A stretch of 64,000 nt of DNA from an uncultured Desulfovibrio sp. (GTDB lineage: Bacteria > Desulfobacterota > Desulfovibrionia > Desulfovibrionales > Desulfovibrionaceae), in contig NZ_CABSIF010000018.1 in assembly GCF_902477725.1 (NCBI RefSeq), forward strand, positions 1-64,000, in the 5' to 3' direction. Both the position numbers and the translations under genes were made by a program. The notes under the pieces are model-generated. The model was not told where the DNA came from and did not search any database. It saw only the letters and a program-made list of their open reading frames with translations. This document shows positions 42,650 through 50,730 of the stretch, piece after piece (the first letter of the stretch is position 1; each line of letters begins with the position of its first letter).

Positions 42650-42913
42650 CTACTTGCCCATTGCTGCTAAAGCGGCCCGTATAGGCGCATAATAAATGTG
42701 CGAAGCTTCAAAACGAGCTTTATTCCCCCATCCAGCACGGAACGCATACTTTTCCCTAAAACGGGCCGAGGCTGGGCAAATCATGTGCCAATTCAGATTT
42801 GTGCATTCAATAACGAAGGCACCAACAGCCTCCATAAAAATTGTTGTGTCGTCAGATTCTCTGCTGACGCCATCTGGCAAGTAAGCAAGTTCTCGGGGAC
42901 ACGGGTAATTCAT
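42650..42913 (-). CDS. Hypothetical early phage protein
   Basis: An 87-residue protein starting at 42913 behind GGAGG. A longer frame runs to 43057 but lacks a ribosome-binding site. No recognised domain; it is the first gene of the early operon. Confidence 0.5.
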   Translation of the reverse strand: MNYPCPRELAYLPDGVSRESDDTTIFMEAVGAFVIECTNLNWHMICPASARFREKYAFRAGWGNKARFEASHIYYAPIRAALAAMGK

Positions 42914-43025
42914 TGGCGGCCTCCGCTCTGTCCAAACTTTGTCCGGTACTGGACGTTGACCCCTGACAAGGCGGGCTGTTATGTTGTTTACAGAATGTTT
43001 AGAAATAACCGCTCGCAAGACTGTT

Positions 43026-43150
43026 TTGAACCATTTTTGGTGTTTTGTAAATACCAAAAATGGTGTTCAAGTTTAAAATATGGGTATTTTTTAAAAATAC
43101 TTATATTTTAGATAGTTATAGTTTTTGTGAGTGTTCAACATCCTGTTCAA
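43026..43150. promoter_or_regulatory. Repressor operators between early and repressor genes
   Basis: ACCATTTTTGGT (43030-43041) and ACCAAAAATGGT (43053-43064) form an inverted pair. TGTTCAA occurs at 43064-43070, 43132-43138 and 43144-43150, the last two 12 bases apart, and TTGAAC lies at 43026-43031. These repeats sit between divergent genes, where the repressor should bind. Confidence 0.6.
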
Positions 43151-43166
43151 CTTATGGGGATAAAAC

Positions 43167-43817
43167 TTGAACACCGCAGAACGACTTAAAAAAATTCGTG
43201 GAGACATGACTCAGGCTGAATTTGCAAAGCTAATCGACATCCACAAAAATTCACTTGGAAGATACGAGCGTGGAGAGTCTGAACCCGATATTGGTGTATG
43301 TTCAAAGATTTGTTCCGTTTTTGGTGTTTCCCCGGATTGGCTTATCTTGGGCTCAGGCCCAATGAAAAAAGATGCACAGCAAGAAGCTGAGGACGACAGC
43401 GACTTGATCATGATTCCAATGGCCAACGCAGTGCTTTCAGCAGGCTCAGGAAGTCTTGAAACGGATGGGGACAGCGAACGCTCATATGCCTTCCGGCGTG
43501 ACTTCATAGCGCGCAAGGGCAAGGCCAAGAACATGGTGCTCATGCGCGTTTCCGGCGATAGTATGGAGCCGGAAATCATGGATGGCGACGTTGTCTTGCT
43601 AGATCAGAGTAAGCTCAAGGTTATTCCGGGCAGAATTTTTGCGGTAGGATTTGAAGATTCAATTTATCTCAAGCGGATTGATATGTTGCCGGGGCAGGCC
43701 ATTCTCAAATCGATCAATCCGGCATACCCGCCTGTTACCCTTGATCTACGCGGCCAGAATGGTGACAAGCTGCGCCTGATCGGCCAGGTGCTTTGGGTCT
43801 GTCGCGAATACAGATAA
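43167..43817 (+). CDS. Prophage repressor with XRE and S24 peptidase domains
   Basis: A protein of 216 residues starting with TTG (GGGGA 7 bases upstream; no ATG fits). Residues 4-60 form an XRE helix-turn-helix with M-T-Q-A-E-F-A-K-L. Residues about 120-210 form the S24/LexA-like peptidase: the serine in S-G-D-S-M-E-P (about 130) and the lysine in Y-L-K-R-I (about 168). DNA damage would trigger self-cleavage and induction. This is unlike Mu c, which lacks the peptidase, and instead resembles lambda-type control. It is divergent from the early operon. Confidence 0.85.
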   Translation: MNTAERLKKIRGDMTQAEFAKLIDIHKNSLGRYERGESEPDIGVCSKICSVFGVSPDWLILGSGPMKKDAQQEAEDDSDLIMIPMANAVLSAGSGSLETDGDSERSYAFRRDFIARKGKAKNMVLMRVSGDSMEPEIMDGDVVLLDQSKLKVIPGRIFAVGFEDSIYLKRIDMLPGQAILKSINPAYPPVTLDLRGQNGDKLRLIGQVLWVCREYR

Positions 43818-43840
43818 CCGCGTTCAAAGGCGCAAAAATA

Positions 43841-43880
43841 AAGCCCCGCGTGTGTCACTTCTGGCACATGCGGGGCTTTT
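43841..43880 (+). terminator. Terminator after the repressor gene
   Basis: AAGCCCCGC pairs with GCGGGGCTT, followed by T, 24 bases after the repressor stop. Confidence 0.75.
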
Positions 43881-44081
43881 GATATCTGGTCAAAATTAAC
43901 TGGCATTTTTAAGCGCGTGTTACGAGCTAACCGTCACTTGTGATTCTGGCGTTGACCACGTTTCGGCCTGCGCCTATTCTTTCCAAACCAATAGCCCATG
44001 CGGCTTTCCCGTCCCACTATATCCTTCTATGTTCCGGTATATTCCGGCTCCTGTTTCTCCAAGTCTATCTGTCGCTTAACA
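43848..44081. other. Prophage left end with putative transposase-binding sites
   Basis: The CA terminus is at 44080-44081. Read inward, TGCC boxes start at 43905 (TGCCAGTTAATTTTGACCA) and 43866 (TGCCAGAAGTGACACACGC), 39 bases apart, 176 and 215 bases from the end. They match the right-end boxes at 15 of 19 and 14 of 19 bases. Confidence 0.6.
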
Positions 44082-44086
44082 CGCAG
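44082..44086. repeat. Target-site duplication, right copy (CGCAG)
   Basis: The same five bases as 5675-5679, directly after the CA end. Confidence 0.7.
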
Positions 44087-44186
44087 ATGACTCCGATGAA
44101 CCGGGTTTACCGCTGCCGGACATCTGCTGTTTGACGAACATCGCCTGCGCAAGGTGTTTGCTGAAATCAAACTATTTCCAGAATGA
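44082..44186 (+). pseudogene. Host pseudogene, 3' part
   Basis: Continues the frame of 5518-5679 across the duplication (D-D-S-D-E-P-G) and then, after a frameshift, A-A-G-H-L-L-F-D-E-H-R-L-R-K-V-F to a TGA at 44184-44186. Confidence 0.5.
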
Positions 44187-44217
44187 CAAGTCAAAAATTA
44201 CGGAGGGAGAATAGATT

Positions 44218-44781
44218 ATGCCAAGAATAAATATTGGGGCCAAACCATATGTTATGCCAATGCCAGTGCTAATACTTTCATCGTATGATGAAGATGAGAA
44301 GCCTTGTGCCATGCTAGCGGTTTGGGGTGGCATCAGTAATGAGACAGAGATTTCCATAACAGTTGCATCACAGCGACATACTTTAAAGGGGATTCTTACC
44401 AGAGGTTCTTTTGTTGTCAGCATGGCTGATGTAGAAAATAAAATAGCCTGTGATTATCTTGGGATAGCAACAGGGAATAAGGTCGAAGATAAATTTGATA
44501 AATCTGGATTCCACACGACAAAATCTGGGTTCGTTGATGCCCCTATCATTAATGAACTGCCATTTTCCGTTGAATGCAGACTAAAAAGTTATGATGAAAA
44601 AAATTGGAGGCTTGTTGGAGAGATTGTAAACGTTAGCCTTGATGAACGAATTATTGGAGAAGGTGGAAAAGTATCATTTAAAAAATTTCATCCACTTGCT
44701 TTTGATTGGATGAATAAAATATATCTTTCAATTGGAGATAAAGTTGGTGATGCATACCGTGATGGTCTTGCATTGAGGTAA
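44218..44781 (+). CDS. Flavin-reductase-like (FMN split-barrel) protein
   Basis: A 187-residue protein with the flavin reductase pattern: P-M-P-V-L-I-L-S near 14, M-L-A-V-W-G-G-I-S and a C-terminal barrel. The family binds FMN and often moves electrons or degrades small compounds. The gene is AT-rich compared with the host. GGAGGGAG precedes the ATG. It ends with a terminator. Confidence 0.8.
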   Translation: MPRINIGAKPYVMPMPVLILSSYDEDEKPCAMLAVWGGISNETEISITVASQRHTLKGILTRGSFVVSMADVENKIACDYLGIATGNKVEDKFDKSGFHTTKSGFVDAPIINELPFSVECRLKSYDEKNWRLVGEIVNVSLDERIIGEGGKVSFKKFHPLAFDWMNKIYLSIGDKVGDAYRDGLALR

Positions 44782-44898
44782 GCAATTCCATTTTTCTTGA
44801 CGGACTAAAATAGCCTGACAATAACATAGGCTGTTTTTACAAATAGGCATCCATTGCATTCGCAACAAGCCTAATCGATATTGAATATTTTTATGTCT

Positions 44899-44936
44899 AA
44901 AAAATCCCGGCCCCACTGAGTCGGGATTTTTATTTT
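44899..44936 (+). terminator. Terminator after the flavin-reductase gene
   Basis: AAAATCCCG pairs with CGGGATTTT, followed by TATTTT; works on both strands. Confidence 0.7.
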
Positions 44937-45218
44937 AGGCCGTTAGCCTTTGATTTTAGGCCGCTTTCCTCACCATCTCTGATAGCAGATCATCAAGCAG
45001 CTTTGCCGCATTGGCGATTAAGCTCATTCTGGACGCTACCCTTCATACGTTGATACGGCTCACATTTACCAGCCAGACATAATTTGCACCTCACCCCAAA
45101 AAACATGCTCGGCTTTCCCCTCCAAGGAGAAAGCCGAGCATTTGTATCATCCTGATTTCTGCCTGCCATGCAGGTTGATCAGGAGGCAAGTTATGTTCGT
45201 TAATGGGGCCGCTCGGTG
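44937..45218. other. Intergenic stretch with a gene remnant
   Basis: No intact gene. On the minus strand a 23-codon frame (M-S-L-I-A-N-A-A-K-L-L-D-D-L) at about 44956-45027 looks like a gene end. The terminator at 45098-45141 belongs to the zinc mini-protein. Confidence 0.4.
45098..45141 (-). terminator. Terminator after the zinc mini-protein
   Basis: ATGCTCGGCTTT pairs with AAAGCCGAGCAT, followed on the minus strand by six T after one base. Confidence 0.7.
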
Positions 45219-45383
45219 CTAGTCGCAAACGCCTTCATGTTCGGGGCCTTCGGGAACAGTGCAGGCGTGTTGCTTTTTGCCTGTTCCGTTGCACTCAAAA
45301 CATTTCGTTCCAGCATCGTCTTTTCCCTTGCCCTGACAAGCCGGGCAGGTGGTGTAGTCATCAACTCTCGTATTCTGGGCCAT
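45219..45383 (-). CDS. DnaJ-type zinc-finger mini-protein
   Basis: A 54-residue frame with GGGGG 8 bases before the ATG. It holds C-P-A-C-Q-G-K-G-K (13-21) and C-F-E-C-N-G-T-G-K (28-36), two DnaJ-type C-X-X-C-X-G-X-G motifs that together bind one zinc. Two more Cys lie near the end. It is followed by a terminator. Role unknown; such proteins can be chaperone-related. Confidence 0.7.
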   Translation of the reverse strand: MAQNTRVDDYTTCPACQGKGKDDAGTKCFECNGTGKKQHACTVPEGPEHEGVCD

Positions 45384-45735
45384 AATGAGTCCCCCTTTCT
45401 GGAGTTATGCTATACATTACTACTAGCACCCCAGTGTCAAGTGCACAAGCGACAGTTCCAGCCCGGATACCCGCAGCGGCAGCATACCGCGCCAGCTTTA
45501 GCGCGCTCGTCAGCGAGCGCACAGATGCCCGCCCAGCCCGTCAGCTCCCGCATTCTTCCTATCCACCCTGCCCCGCTGCCTTTCTGCCCTCCAGTCTCCA
45601 CCCGCAGCCCAGCACTTTTGCTATCGCACAATGTTCACGCTTTTAGTGAAACAGATACCAGCATGACAACCAACGAGGGGGCATATAATAAAATGTACGC
45701 AGTTAACCATACAAACACTCTTACACATAAAAACC
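45384..45735. other. Intergenic region before the FmdE operon
   Basis: No gene is apparent. A GCGCTCG/CGAGCGC hairpin lies at about 45502-45519. The last 110 bases are AT-rich and likely contain the promoter of the FmdE operon. Confidence 0.35.
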
Positions 45736-46305
45736 ATGGAAGATATAAAACCCTATCTTGAAAAGGCCGAACAGTATCACGGGCACATTTGCAGCGGGCA
45801 GATTCTGGGCATCCGCATGACCCTGATGGCGCTAAAAGCATTAGGCATGTCGCCGCACGACGATATGCGCGATCTGGTTATCTTTCTGGAGACTGACCGC
45901 TGCGTTGCAGATGCTTCCTACGTGGTTACTGGTGTGACCGTGGGCCGCAGGCGGGTCAAGATGTACAGCTACGGCAAAACAGCCATGTCCTTTCTGGATC
46001 TGAAAACTGGCAAGGCCGTGCGCGTCAGCGTCATCACCTCCGACAGACCGCCCCACCATGCGGACAAAACCGCCCAGCTCGCTTTTTGGGAAGGCTACGC
46101 CGACAACGACATTTTTTCCTGCCAGCCTGTGAGCATCGCCATGCCCGAGGGCGAATTGCCCGGCCCGCCCGCGCGCATTGCGACCTGTTGTGTCTGCGGC
46201 GAAGACGTGCTGGATTGCAAGGAAATTGTGCAGGATGGCAAAACATACTGCCGGGCATGCCTCAATGGCGCATATTACAGCCCGCTTGGGTGCAGCCATG
46301 CATAA
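45736..46305 (+). CDS. FmdE-like protein
   Basis: A protein of 189 residues. Residues 1-135 match FmdE (Y-H-G-H-I-C-S-G-Q near 14, the conserved His and Cys), and residues 150-180 form a zinc ribbon (C-C-V-C-G and C-R-A-C). FmdE homologues accompany formylmethanofuran dehydrogenase but are common in sulfate reducers in metal clusters. The stop overlaps the start of the next gene by 8 bases, so the three-gene set is one operon. Confidence 0.85.
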   Translation: MEDIKPYLEKAEQYHGHICSGQILGIRMTLMALKALGMSPHDDMRDLVIFLETDRCVADASYVVTGVTVGRRRVKMYSYGKTAMSFLDLKTGKAVRVSVITSDRPPHHADKTAQLAFWEGYADNDIFSCQPVSIAMPEGELPGPPARIATCCVCGEDVLDCKEIVQDGKTYCRACLNGAYYSPLGCSHA

Positions 46306-47071
46306 CCGTTGGCATTTGTATGACGAACTGATTGATTCCGTTCCGTCAAAGGAGCTGGTTAAATCCTTTGTTTACGGCGATCACTGGCTGATGGTGGAAT
46401 CAGACGCCGGGGGCGTGGGCATGGCCCAGCATTTCCCGACCATGCCGGGCGTGCAGGATCCCTCGCTCTCCTCATATGAAATTGTCGGCCAGCCCTTGCG
46501 CAAGGTGGCCAAACGCCTAAAATCGTGGGATTTCAATCAGGCCTCCATCGGCCTTGCGGCCCTTAATGCAGCCAACAACACTCTGGCCCTGCGGCCAGAA
46601 AGCCCCATCCAGCCCGGCATAAACCGCATGCCCGGAGATGCCTTCAAATTTTTTCTTGCAGAGGCTACAGGTAAAAAAGTTGCGGTGATCGGGCATTTCC
46701 CCGGTTTGCACATGCTGCGCCAGCACTGCGACATGTGTATTCTTGAGCGCAATCCACAGCCCGGCGACCTGCCCGACGCCGCAGCGGAATATATTCTGCC
46801 GGAGCAGGATATTGTTTTTGTCACAGGCACAACATTCATCAACAAAACCATCACCCGCCTGCTGGAACTGACCCGGAAGGCCAAGGTTTTCATGGTCGGG
46901 CCAAGTACGCCCATGCATCCCCTGCTGTTCCGGCACGGCTTTGCTTCGCTTTCCGGCCTGGTGGTGGAAAATGCCGCTGGCGTGGCCCGCGCCCTTAAAG
47001 ACAACAACTGCGAGGCCATTTTTGCCAGCGGGGGCCTCAAGGTAAATTTGCTGCCCGGCGGTGCCCAGTGA
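46298..47071 (+). CDS. DUF364 heavy-metal chelatase-like protein
   Basis: A protein of 257 residues starting at the ATG at 46298 inside the FmdE end. It has a DUF4213 N-terminus (about 1-85) and a DUF364 domain (K-V-A-V-I-G-H-F-P near 127 and the V-G-P-S-T-P-M segment near 205). The family is thought to bind metals or siderophores. It pairs with FmdE and the next methyltransferase. Confidence 0.8.
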   Translation: MHNRWHLYDELIDSVPSKELVKSFVYGDHWLMVESDAGGVGMAQHFPTMPGVQDPSLSSYEIVGQPLRKVAKRLKSWDFNQASIGLAALNAANNTLALRPESPIQPGINRMPGDAFKFFLAEATGKKVAVIGHFPGLHMLRQHCDMCILERNPQPGDLPDAAAEYILPEQDIVFVTGTTFINKTITRLLELTRKAKVFMVGPSTPMHPLLFRHGFASLSGLVVENAAGVARALKDNNCEAIFASGGLKVNLLPGGAQ

Positions 47072-47889
47072 ATATTGAATCTTTTGAGAAGCTTTGGGTC
47101 GATTATCGGCCCGACCGCAAGGATGCGCTGGATTTCTGGAACAAGCGCGCCCCCTCGTTCAACAAGCGCATCCGCCGCAAAACTGCGGACGAACACCGAC
47201 AGCGCCTGATGGAGCACCTTGCGCGCAAGGCTGGCCTTGACCGCAACAGCGCGGTGCTGGATATCGGCTGCGGCCCCGGCGCGCAAAGCCTTGAAATGGC
47301 CCCGCTGGTGGGCCGGGTGGAGGGCTTCGACCTTGCGCCCAGCATGATTGATCTGGCAAAGACCAATGCCGTTGAAGACAATTGCCCCAACGCCTGCTTC
47401 CGCGTTCTGGACTGGCAGGCGGCAGACATCGACAGCATGGGTTGGCGCAAACAATTCGATCTGGTTCTGGCATCGCGCACGCCAGCCATCAACAACCGCG
47501 CAACGCTGGAAAAGATGATTGCCGCCTCCAGCCGCGCCTGCTGCATGATCACGCATGTGGAAATGCGCCATTCCATTAGGGATCAGCTCAAGAACATGCT
47601 CGACTGGGACGAACAGAAGGCCCGCATTGCCCGCAGTTTCTTCTGTGCATTCAACATGCTGTTTCTGATGGGTTTTTATCCTGAAGTGGAATACTTTGAC
47701 CGCGCGTGGGAAAGCGAAACGACCTTTGAGGATGCGGAACTGATGCATCTCAATTATTTCAGCAGCATGATGACAATTTCTGACAGCCTGAAAGCCGAAA
47801 TGCGCAAAAAGCTGGCAAGCCTCTGCCGCGACGGGATTATTCAGGAAAAGGTGGAATCAAAGCTGGCCGTCATGTTCTGGAAAATATAG
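47068..47889 (+). CDS. Class I SAM-dependent methyltransferase
   Basis: A protein of 273 residues starting with GTG at 47068 and overlapping the DUF364 stop. Motif I is V-L-D-I-G-C-G-P-G (about 63-71), motif II contains E-G-F-D, and motif IV L-V-L-A-S. In this operon it may modify a metal-binding small molecule, but that is inference. It converges with the TonB gene. Confidence 0.8.
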   Translation: MNIESFEKLWVDYRPDRKDALDFWNKRAPSFNKRIRRKTADEHRQRLMEHLARKAGLDRNSAVLDIGCGPGAQSLEMAPLVGRVEGFDLAPSMIDLAKTNAVEDNCPNACFRVLDWQAADIDSMGWRKQFDLVLASRTPAINNRATLEKMIAASSRACCMITHVEMRHSIRDQLKNMLDWDEQKARIARSFFCAFNMLFLMGFYPEVEYFDRAWESETTFEDAELMHLNYFSSMMTISDSLKAEMRKKLASLCRDGIIQEKVESKLAVMFWKI

Positions 47890-47922
47890 CTCACAGCGCC
47901 CGGCCACTGGCTGGGCCTTTTG

Positions 47923-48969
47923 CTATTTGAGGCTGAACTGAATGGGAACAACCACGCGGGCGGCCTGCGGCGGGGGCGCAAAGGGGGATGCCCGGTGCAC
48001 GGCTTCCAGCGCCGATTCGTCCAGCGAATCAAAACCGCTGCTGGTGCGCAGCTCCACATTTTGCGCCGAGCCGTCCCTGGTGATGGTAAAGGCCACATAC
48101 ACAAGCCCCTGAATGCCCATGCGCTTGGCTTGCGGGCTGTATTCCAGGTATTTGCGGATGCGCTTTTTGATGTATTCGTAATTGCCCTTAAGGTAGCCCC
48201 CGGCATCACCCTGCCCTTCACTGGCGGCCCCGTTGCCCTGACCGCTGCTGCCGCTGCCGCGCCCCTGCCCTGATCCCTCTGCCAGCGACATGCCCTGCCC
48301 TTGCAGTTTGCTCTGGCTTGCGCCGCTGCCAGCGCCCGACTCTGCGCCAGAACTTGCGCCAACAGCAGTGGCAGACGGTTTCAGGTCGGCGACTTTGGCT
48401 GTCGTATTGTTGTCCGCCTGTTCCCGGTGCTGAACATTCTGTTCCTTGCGGGGCGTGGCTTTTGTAATTTTTTCGACCTTGGCGGGGTACGGTTTTTCCT
48501 TGGGTGACGCATCGGCTGTTTTTTTTGCCGCCGCTTTTTCGGCAAGCCGGGGTATGGCAAGGGGAGATTGGGAATCCGCCACGATGGGTTCGACAGATTT
48601 TTCCTGCTGTTGGGGGGCTGGGCTTGTTTCTTTTTGAGCGGCTACCGCCTCTGCGGCAGGTGCCGCCACATCCACCTGCGATGCTGCATCCTGTTCCGTC
48701 TGGGCGCTGCCGCCGCCAGCTCCGGCGGGTTCTCCGGCGGAGCCTGAACCGGGCTCGCCGTAAGTCAGGGTAATCACCACCCCGTCAAAATCGCCATTGC
48801 CCGCTGGCTGCAACAGACTGCCCAAAAACCATATCATCCCCAGCACGACAAGATGCGCCGCAAATGAGGCCGCAAAAAACCACGGGCCTTTGGTATGCGG
48901 CTTTACGGGCGGTTCCTCAAGATAGGGAGCGGCAAAAATCTGCCTGTCGGCTGCGGGTTCCATACTCAT
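47923..48969 (-). CDS. tonB: TonB energy-transducing protein
   Basis: A protein of 348 residues with one membrane anchor (about 32-52), a long Pro/Ala/Gly/Lys/Gln-rich periplasmic spacer, and the TonB C-terminal domain (about 260-348) with Y-P-x-like Y-L-E-Y-S-P, then G-L-V-Y-V-A-F-T and P-F-A-P-P-P. It couples the proton force to the TonB receptor of the same operon. It follows the ABC ATPase with a 4-base overlap. Confidence 0.88.
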   Translation of the reverse strand: MSMEPAADRQIFAAPYLEEPPVKPHTKGPWFFAASFAAHLVVLGMIWFLGSLLQPAGNGDFDGVVITLTYGEPGSGSAGEPAGAGGGSAQTEQDAASQVDVAAPAAEAVAAQKETSPAPQQQEKSVEPIVADSQSPLAIPRLAEKAAAKKTADASPKEKPYPAKVEKITKATPRKEQNVQHREQADNNTTAKVADLKPSATAVGASSGAESGAGSGASQSKLQGQGMSLAEGSGQGRGSGSSGQGNGAASEGQGDAGGYLKGNYEYIKKRIRKYLEYSPQAKRMGIQGLVYVAFTITRDGSAQNVELRTSSGFDSLDESALEAVHRASPFAPPPQAARVVVPIQFSLK

Positions 48970-49724
48970 GGCGCATCCGGTTCTGTAAGGTGCATCCAGC
49001 GCTGGGCCCTGGAGGGCAGGTTGTACAGCTCCTTGATCTGAGGCGCGGTAACAGTAGTGGAAACCGGGCCGTCCGCAACCACATGCCCCGCCTTGAGCAG
49101 TATGGCCCGCCCCCCCAGATACACCGCCTGTTCGGGATGGTGCGTGGTCAGTATGATCGCCGGCCCGGAGCCGGAAAGTTCGCCAATCAGCTCCAGCAGA
49201 TGAAACTGGTTGCCGTAATCCAGCCCGGTAACAGGTTCATCCATAACAAGAGCCGAGCACTCCTGACACAAGGCACGCGCAATAAGCACAAGCTGCCTTT
49301 GCCCGCCGGATAGCTCCAGATAGGACTTGCGCGCGCAGCTTGCCATGCGCACCTGCTCCAGAGCGGTCATGGCCCTGCCCACATCATCGGCGGAAAACCT
49401 GAGCCAGGGGCTGCGGGCTGTGCGCCCCATAAGCACCACATCAAGAACCTGATAGGCAAAAACGCCCGTATGCATCTGGGGCACATAGGCCAGTGTGCGC
49501 GCAAGCTCCGCGCGCGATATTCCTTCCTGCGGGCGGCCTTCCAGAAAAATGCTGCGGGGCGGCACGGGCAAAAATCCCAGAATGGCCCGGAGCAGCGTTG
49601 TTTTGCCGCAACCGTTGGGGCCAAGCACGTTCACCACTTCTCCCCGGCCCACGCGCAGAGAAACCTGCTGCAGCACAGGCGGGGCATCAAAATAGCCAAG
49701 GGTGAGGTCACGCACTTCAATCAT
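48966..49724 (-). CDS. Fe-siderophore/metal-type ABC transporter ATPase
   Basis: A protein of 252 residues starting at 49724 and overlapping the permease stop. Walker A is G-P-N-G-C-G-K-T (about 36-43), the signature is L-S-G-G-Q-R-Q, and Walker B is L-V-M-D-E-P. It is of the FecE/BtuD family and powers import with the permease and binding protein. Confidence 0.9.
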   Translation of the reverse strand: MIEVRDLTLGYFDAPPVLQQVSLRVGRGEVVNVLGPNGCGKTTLLRAILGFLPVPPRSIFLEGRPQEGISRAELARTLAYVPQMHTGVFAYQVLDVVLMGRTARSPWLRFSADDVGRAMTALEQVRMASCARKSYLELSGGQRQLVLIARALCQECSALVMDEPVTGLDYGNQFHLLELIGELSGSGPAIILTTHHPEQAVYLGGRAILLKAGHVVADGPVSTTVTAPQIKELYNLPSRAQRWMHLTEPDAP

Positions 49725-50730
49725 AGCGTCTCTTCCAGTCGTACCACAGGCTAAAGGCAAACAGCGGCAACAGGATGATTGAAGTGGCAATGCCCAGCGG
49801 CAATTCCACAGTCCAGATCGTGCGGATGAAGGAATCCGTCAGCAGAATAAAGAGCGCGCCGCCCAGAGCTGAATTCAGCAGGCCAAGGCGATTGTCCGGC
49901 CCGCAGATAAAACGCATCACGTGCGGAATGACAAGTCCAACCCAGTTGATGACGCCCGCCATGACAACAGTCAGCGAGCACGCCAGCGTGGCAGCCGCAA
50001 TCAGTTGCATCTTCATGCGCACGCTGTTCACGCCAAGGGCCATGGCCTCGTCGTCGCCCATGGAAAGCGCGTTCACGACCTTGCCGTTAAGGCAGATAAA
50101 GGCCAGAGCGCTGAGCATGAGCGGCCCGCCCCATACAAGGTGGCGCGGCTCTGTGCGCGAAAGCGAGCCCATGAGCCAGTAAACAATTTCTGGCAACTGC
50201 CTGTTGGGGTCTGCCACGTACTGCACAAGCGAGGTCAGGGCCACAAAAAAGGAGCTGCTGACCATGCCGCCAATGAGCAGGGCAAGAAAGCGCGCCTTTG
50301 GGTAAAGCATGGAAAAAAACAGGGCAAGCCCCACGCCCAGCGCGCCGCCAATAAAGGCCAGCACCTGTGTGGCCGCCATGGATGAAAAAGCCAGAATGCC
50401 CACGGCCCCGCCAAAGGCCGCCCCGTGCTGCACACCCAGAATACCGGGCGACACAAGCGGATTCTGAAACATGGCCTGGTACACGCTGCCAGATACCGCA
50501 AGGCTTGCGCCCACCAGCAGAGCCGTGACAATGCGCGGCAGCCGCAGATTAAAAAACAAAAACAGCACCTGCTTTTGATCCGGGCTGAGCGTGTTGCCAG
50601 ACCATGCATCGGCAAGCGCGCGGCAGAGCGCGCCCATGTCCAGAGGGTAGCGCCCCATGTGCAGCGAGAGCAGCACTGCGGCAACCAGCATCACCCCCAG
50701 CCATAGCAAAATTTTTTCAGAACGTGCCAT
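49717..50730 (-). CDS. FecCD-type ABC permease
   Basis: A protein of 337 residues with about ten membrane segments and FecCD hallmarks (G-A-S-L-A-V-S-G near 58 and the P-L-V-S-P-G-I-L-G segment). It imports iron-siderophore, heme or cobalamin-type compounds. ATG at 50730. It overlaps the binding-protein gene. Confidence 0.88.
   Translation of the reverse strand: MARSEKILLWLGVMLVAAVLLSLHMGRYPLDMGALCRALADAWSGNTLSPDQKQVLFLFFNLRLPRIVTALLVGASLAVSGSVYQAMFQNPLVSPGILGVQHGAAFGGAVGILAFSSMAATQVLAFIGGALGVGLALFFSMLYPKARFLALLIGGMVSSSFFVALTSLVQYVADPNRQLPEIVYWLMGSLSRTEPRHLVWGGPLMLSALAFICLNGKVVNALSMGDDEAMALGVNSVRMKMQLIAAATLACSLTVVMAGVINWVGLVIPHVMRFICGPDNRLGLLNSALGGALFILLTDSFIRTIWTVELPLGIATSIILLPLFAFSLWYDWKRRYD

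Larger units (their letters stand above)
5680..44081 (-). mobile_element. Complete Mu-like transposable prophage (38.4 kb)
   Basis: The element starts with TGTAACGCG and ends with CGCTTAACA (TG...CA), is flanked by CGCAG on both sides, and splits a host pseudogene that rejoins across the duplication. It encodes MuA and MuB homologues, a repressor, Gam, GemA, Mor, lysis genes, head, contractile tail, baseplate, fibre, Com and a DNA methyltransferase, in Mu order. Most genes read on the minus strand; the repressor and two cargo loci read on plus. No core gene is obviously missing or broken, so it may be active. Confidence 0.88.

Noticed and set aside
5500..43905. Alternative prophage ends with TTTTT duplication (TG at 5500, CA at 43905)
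   Set aside because: The poly-T match is weak, the end sequences differ, and the host pseudogene does not rejoin there. CGCAG at 5675/44082 fits all evidence.
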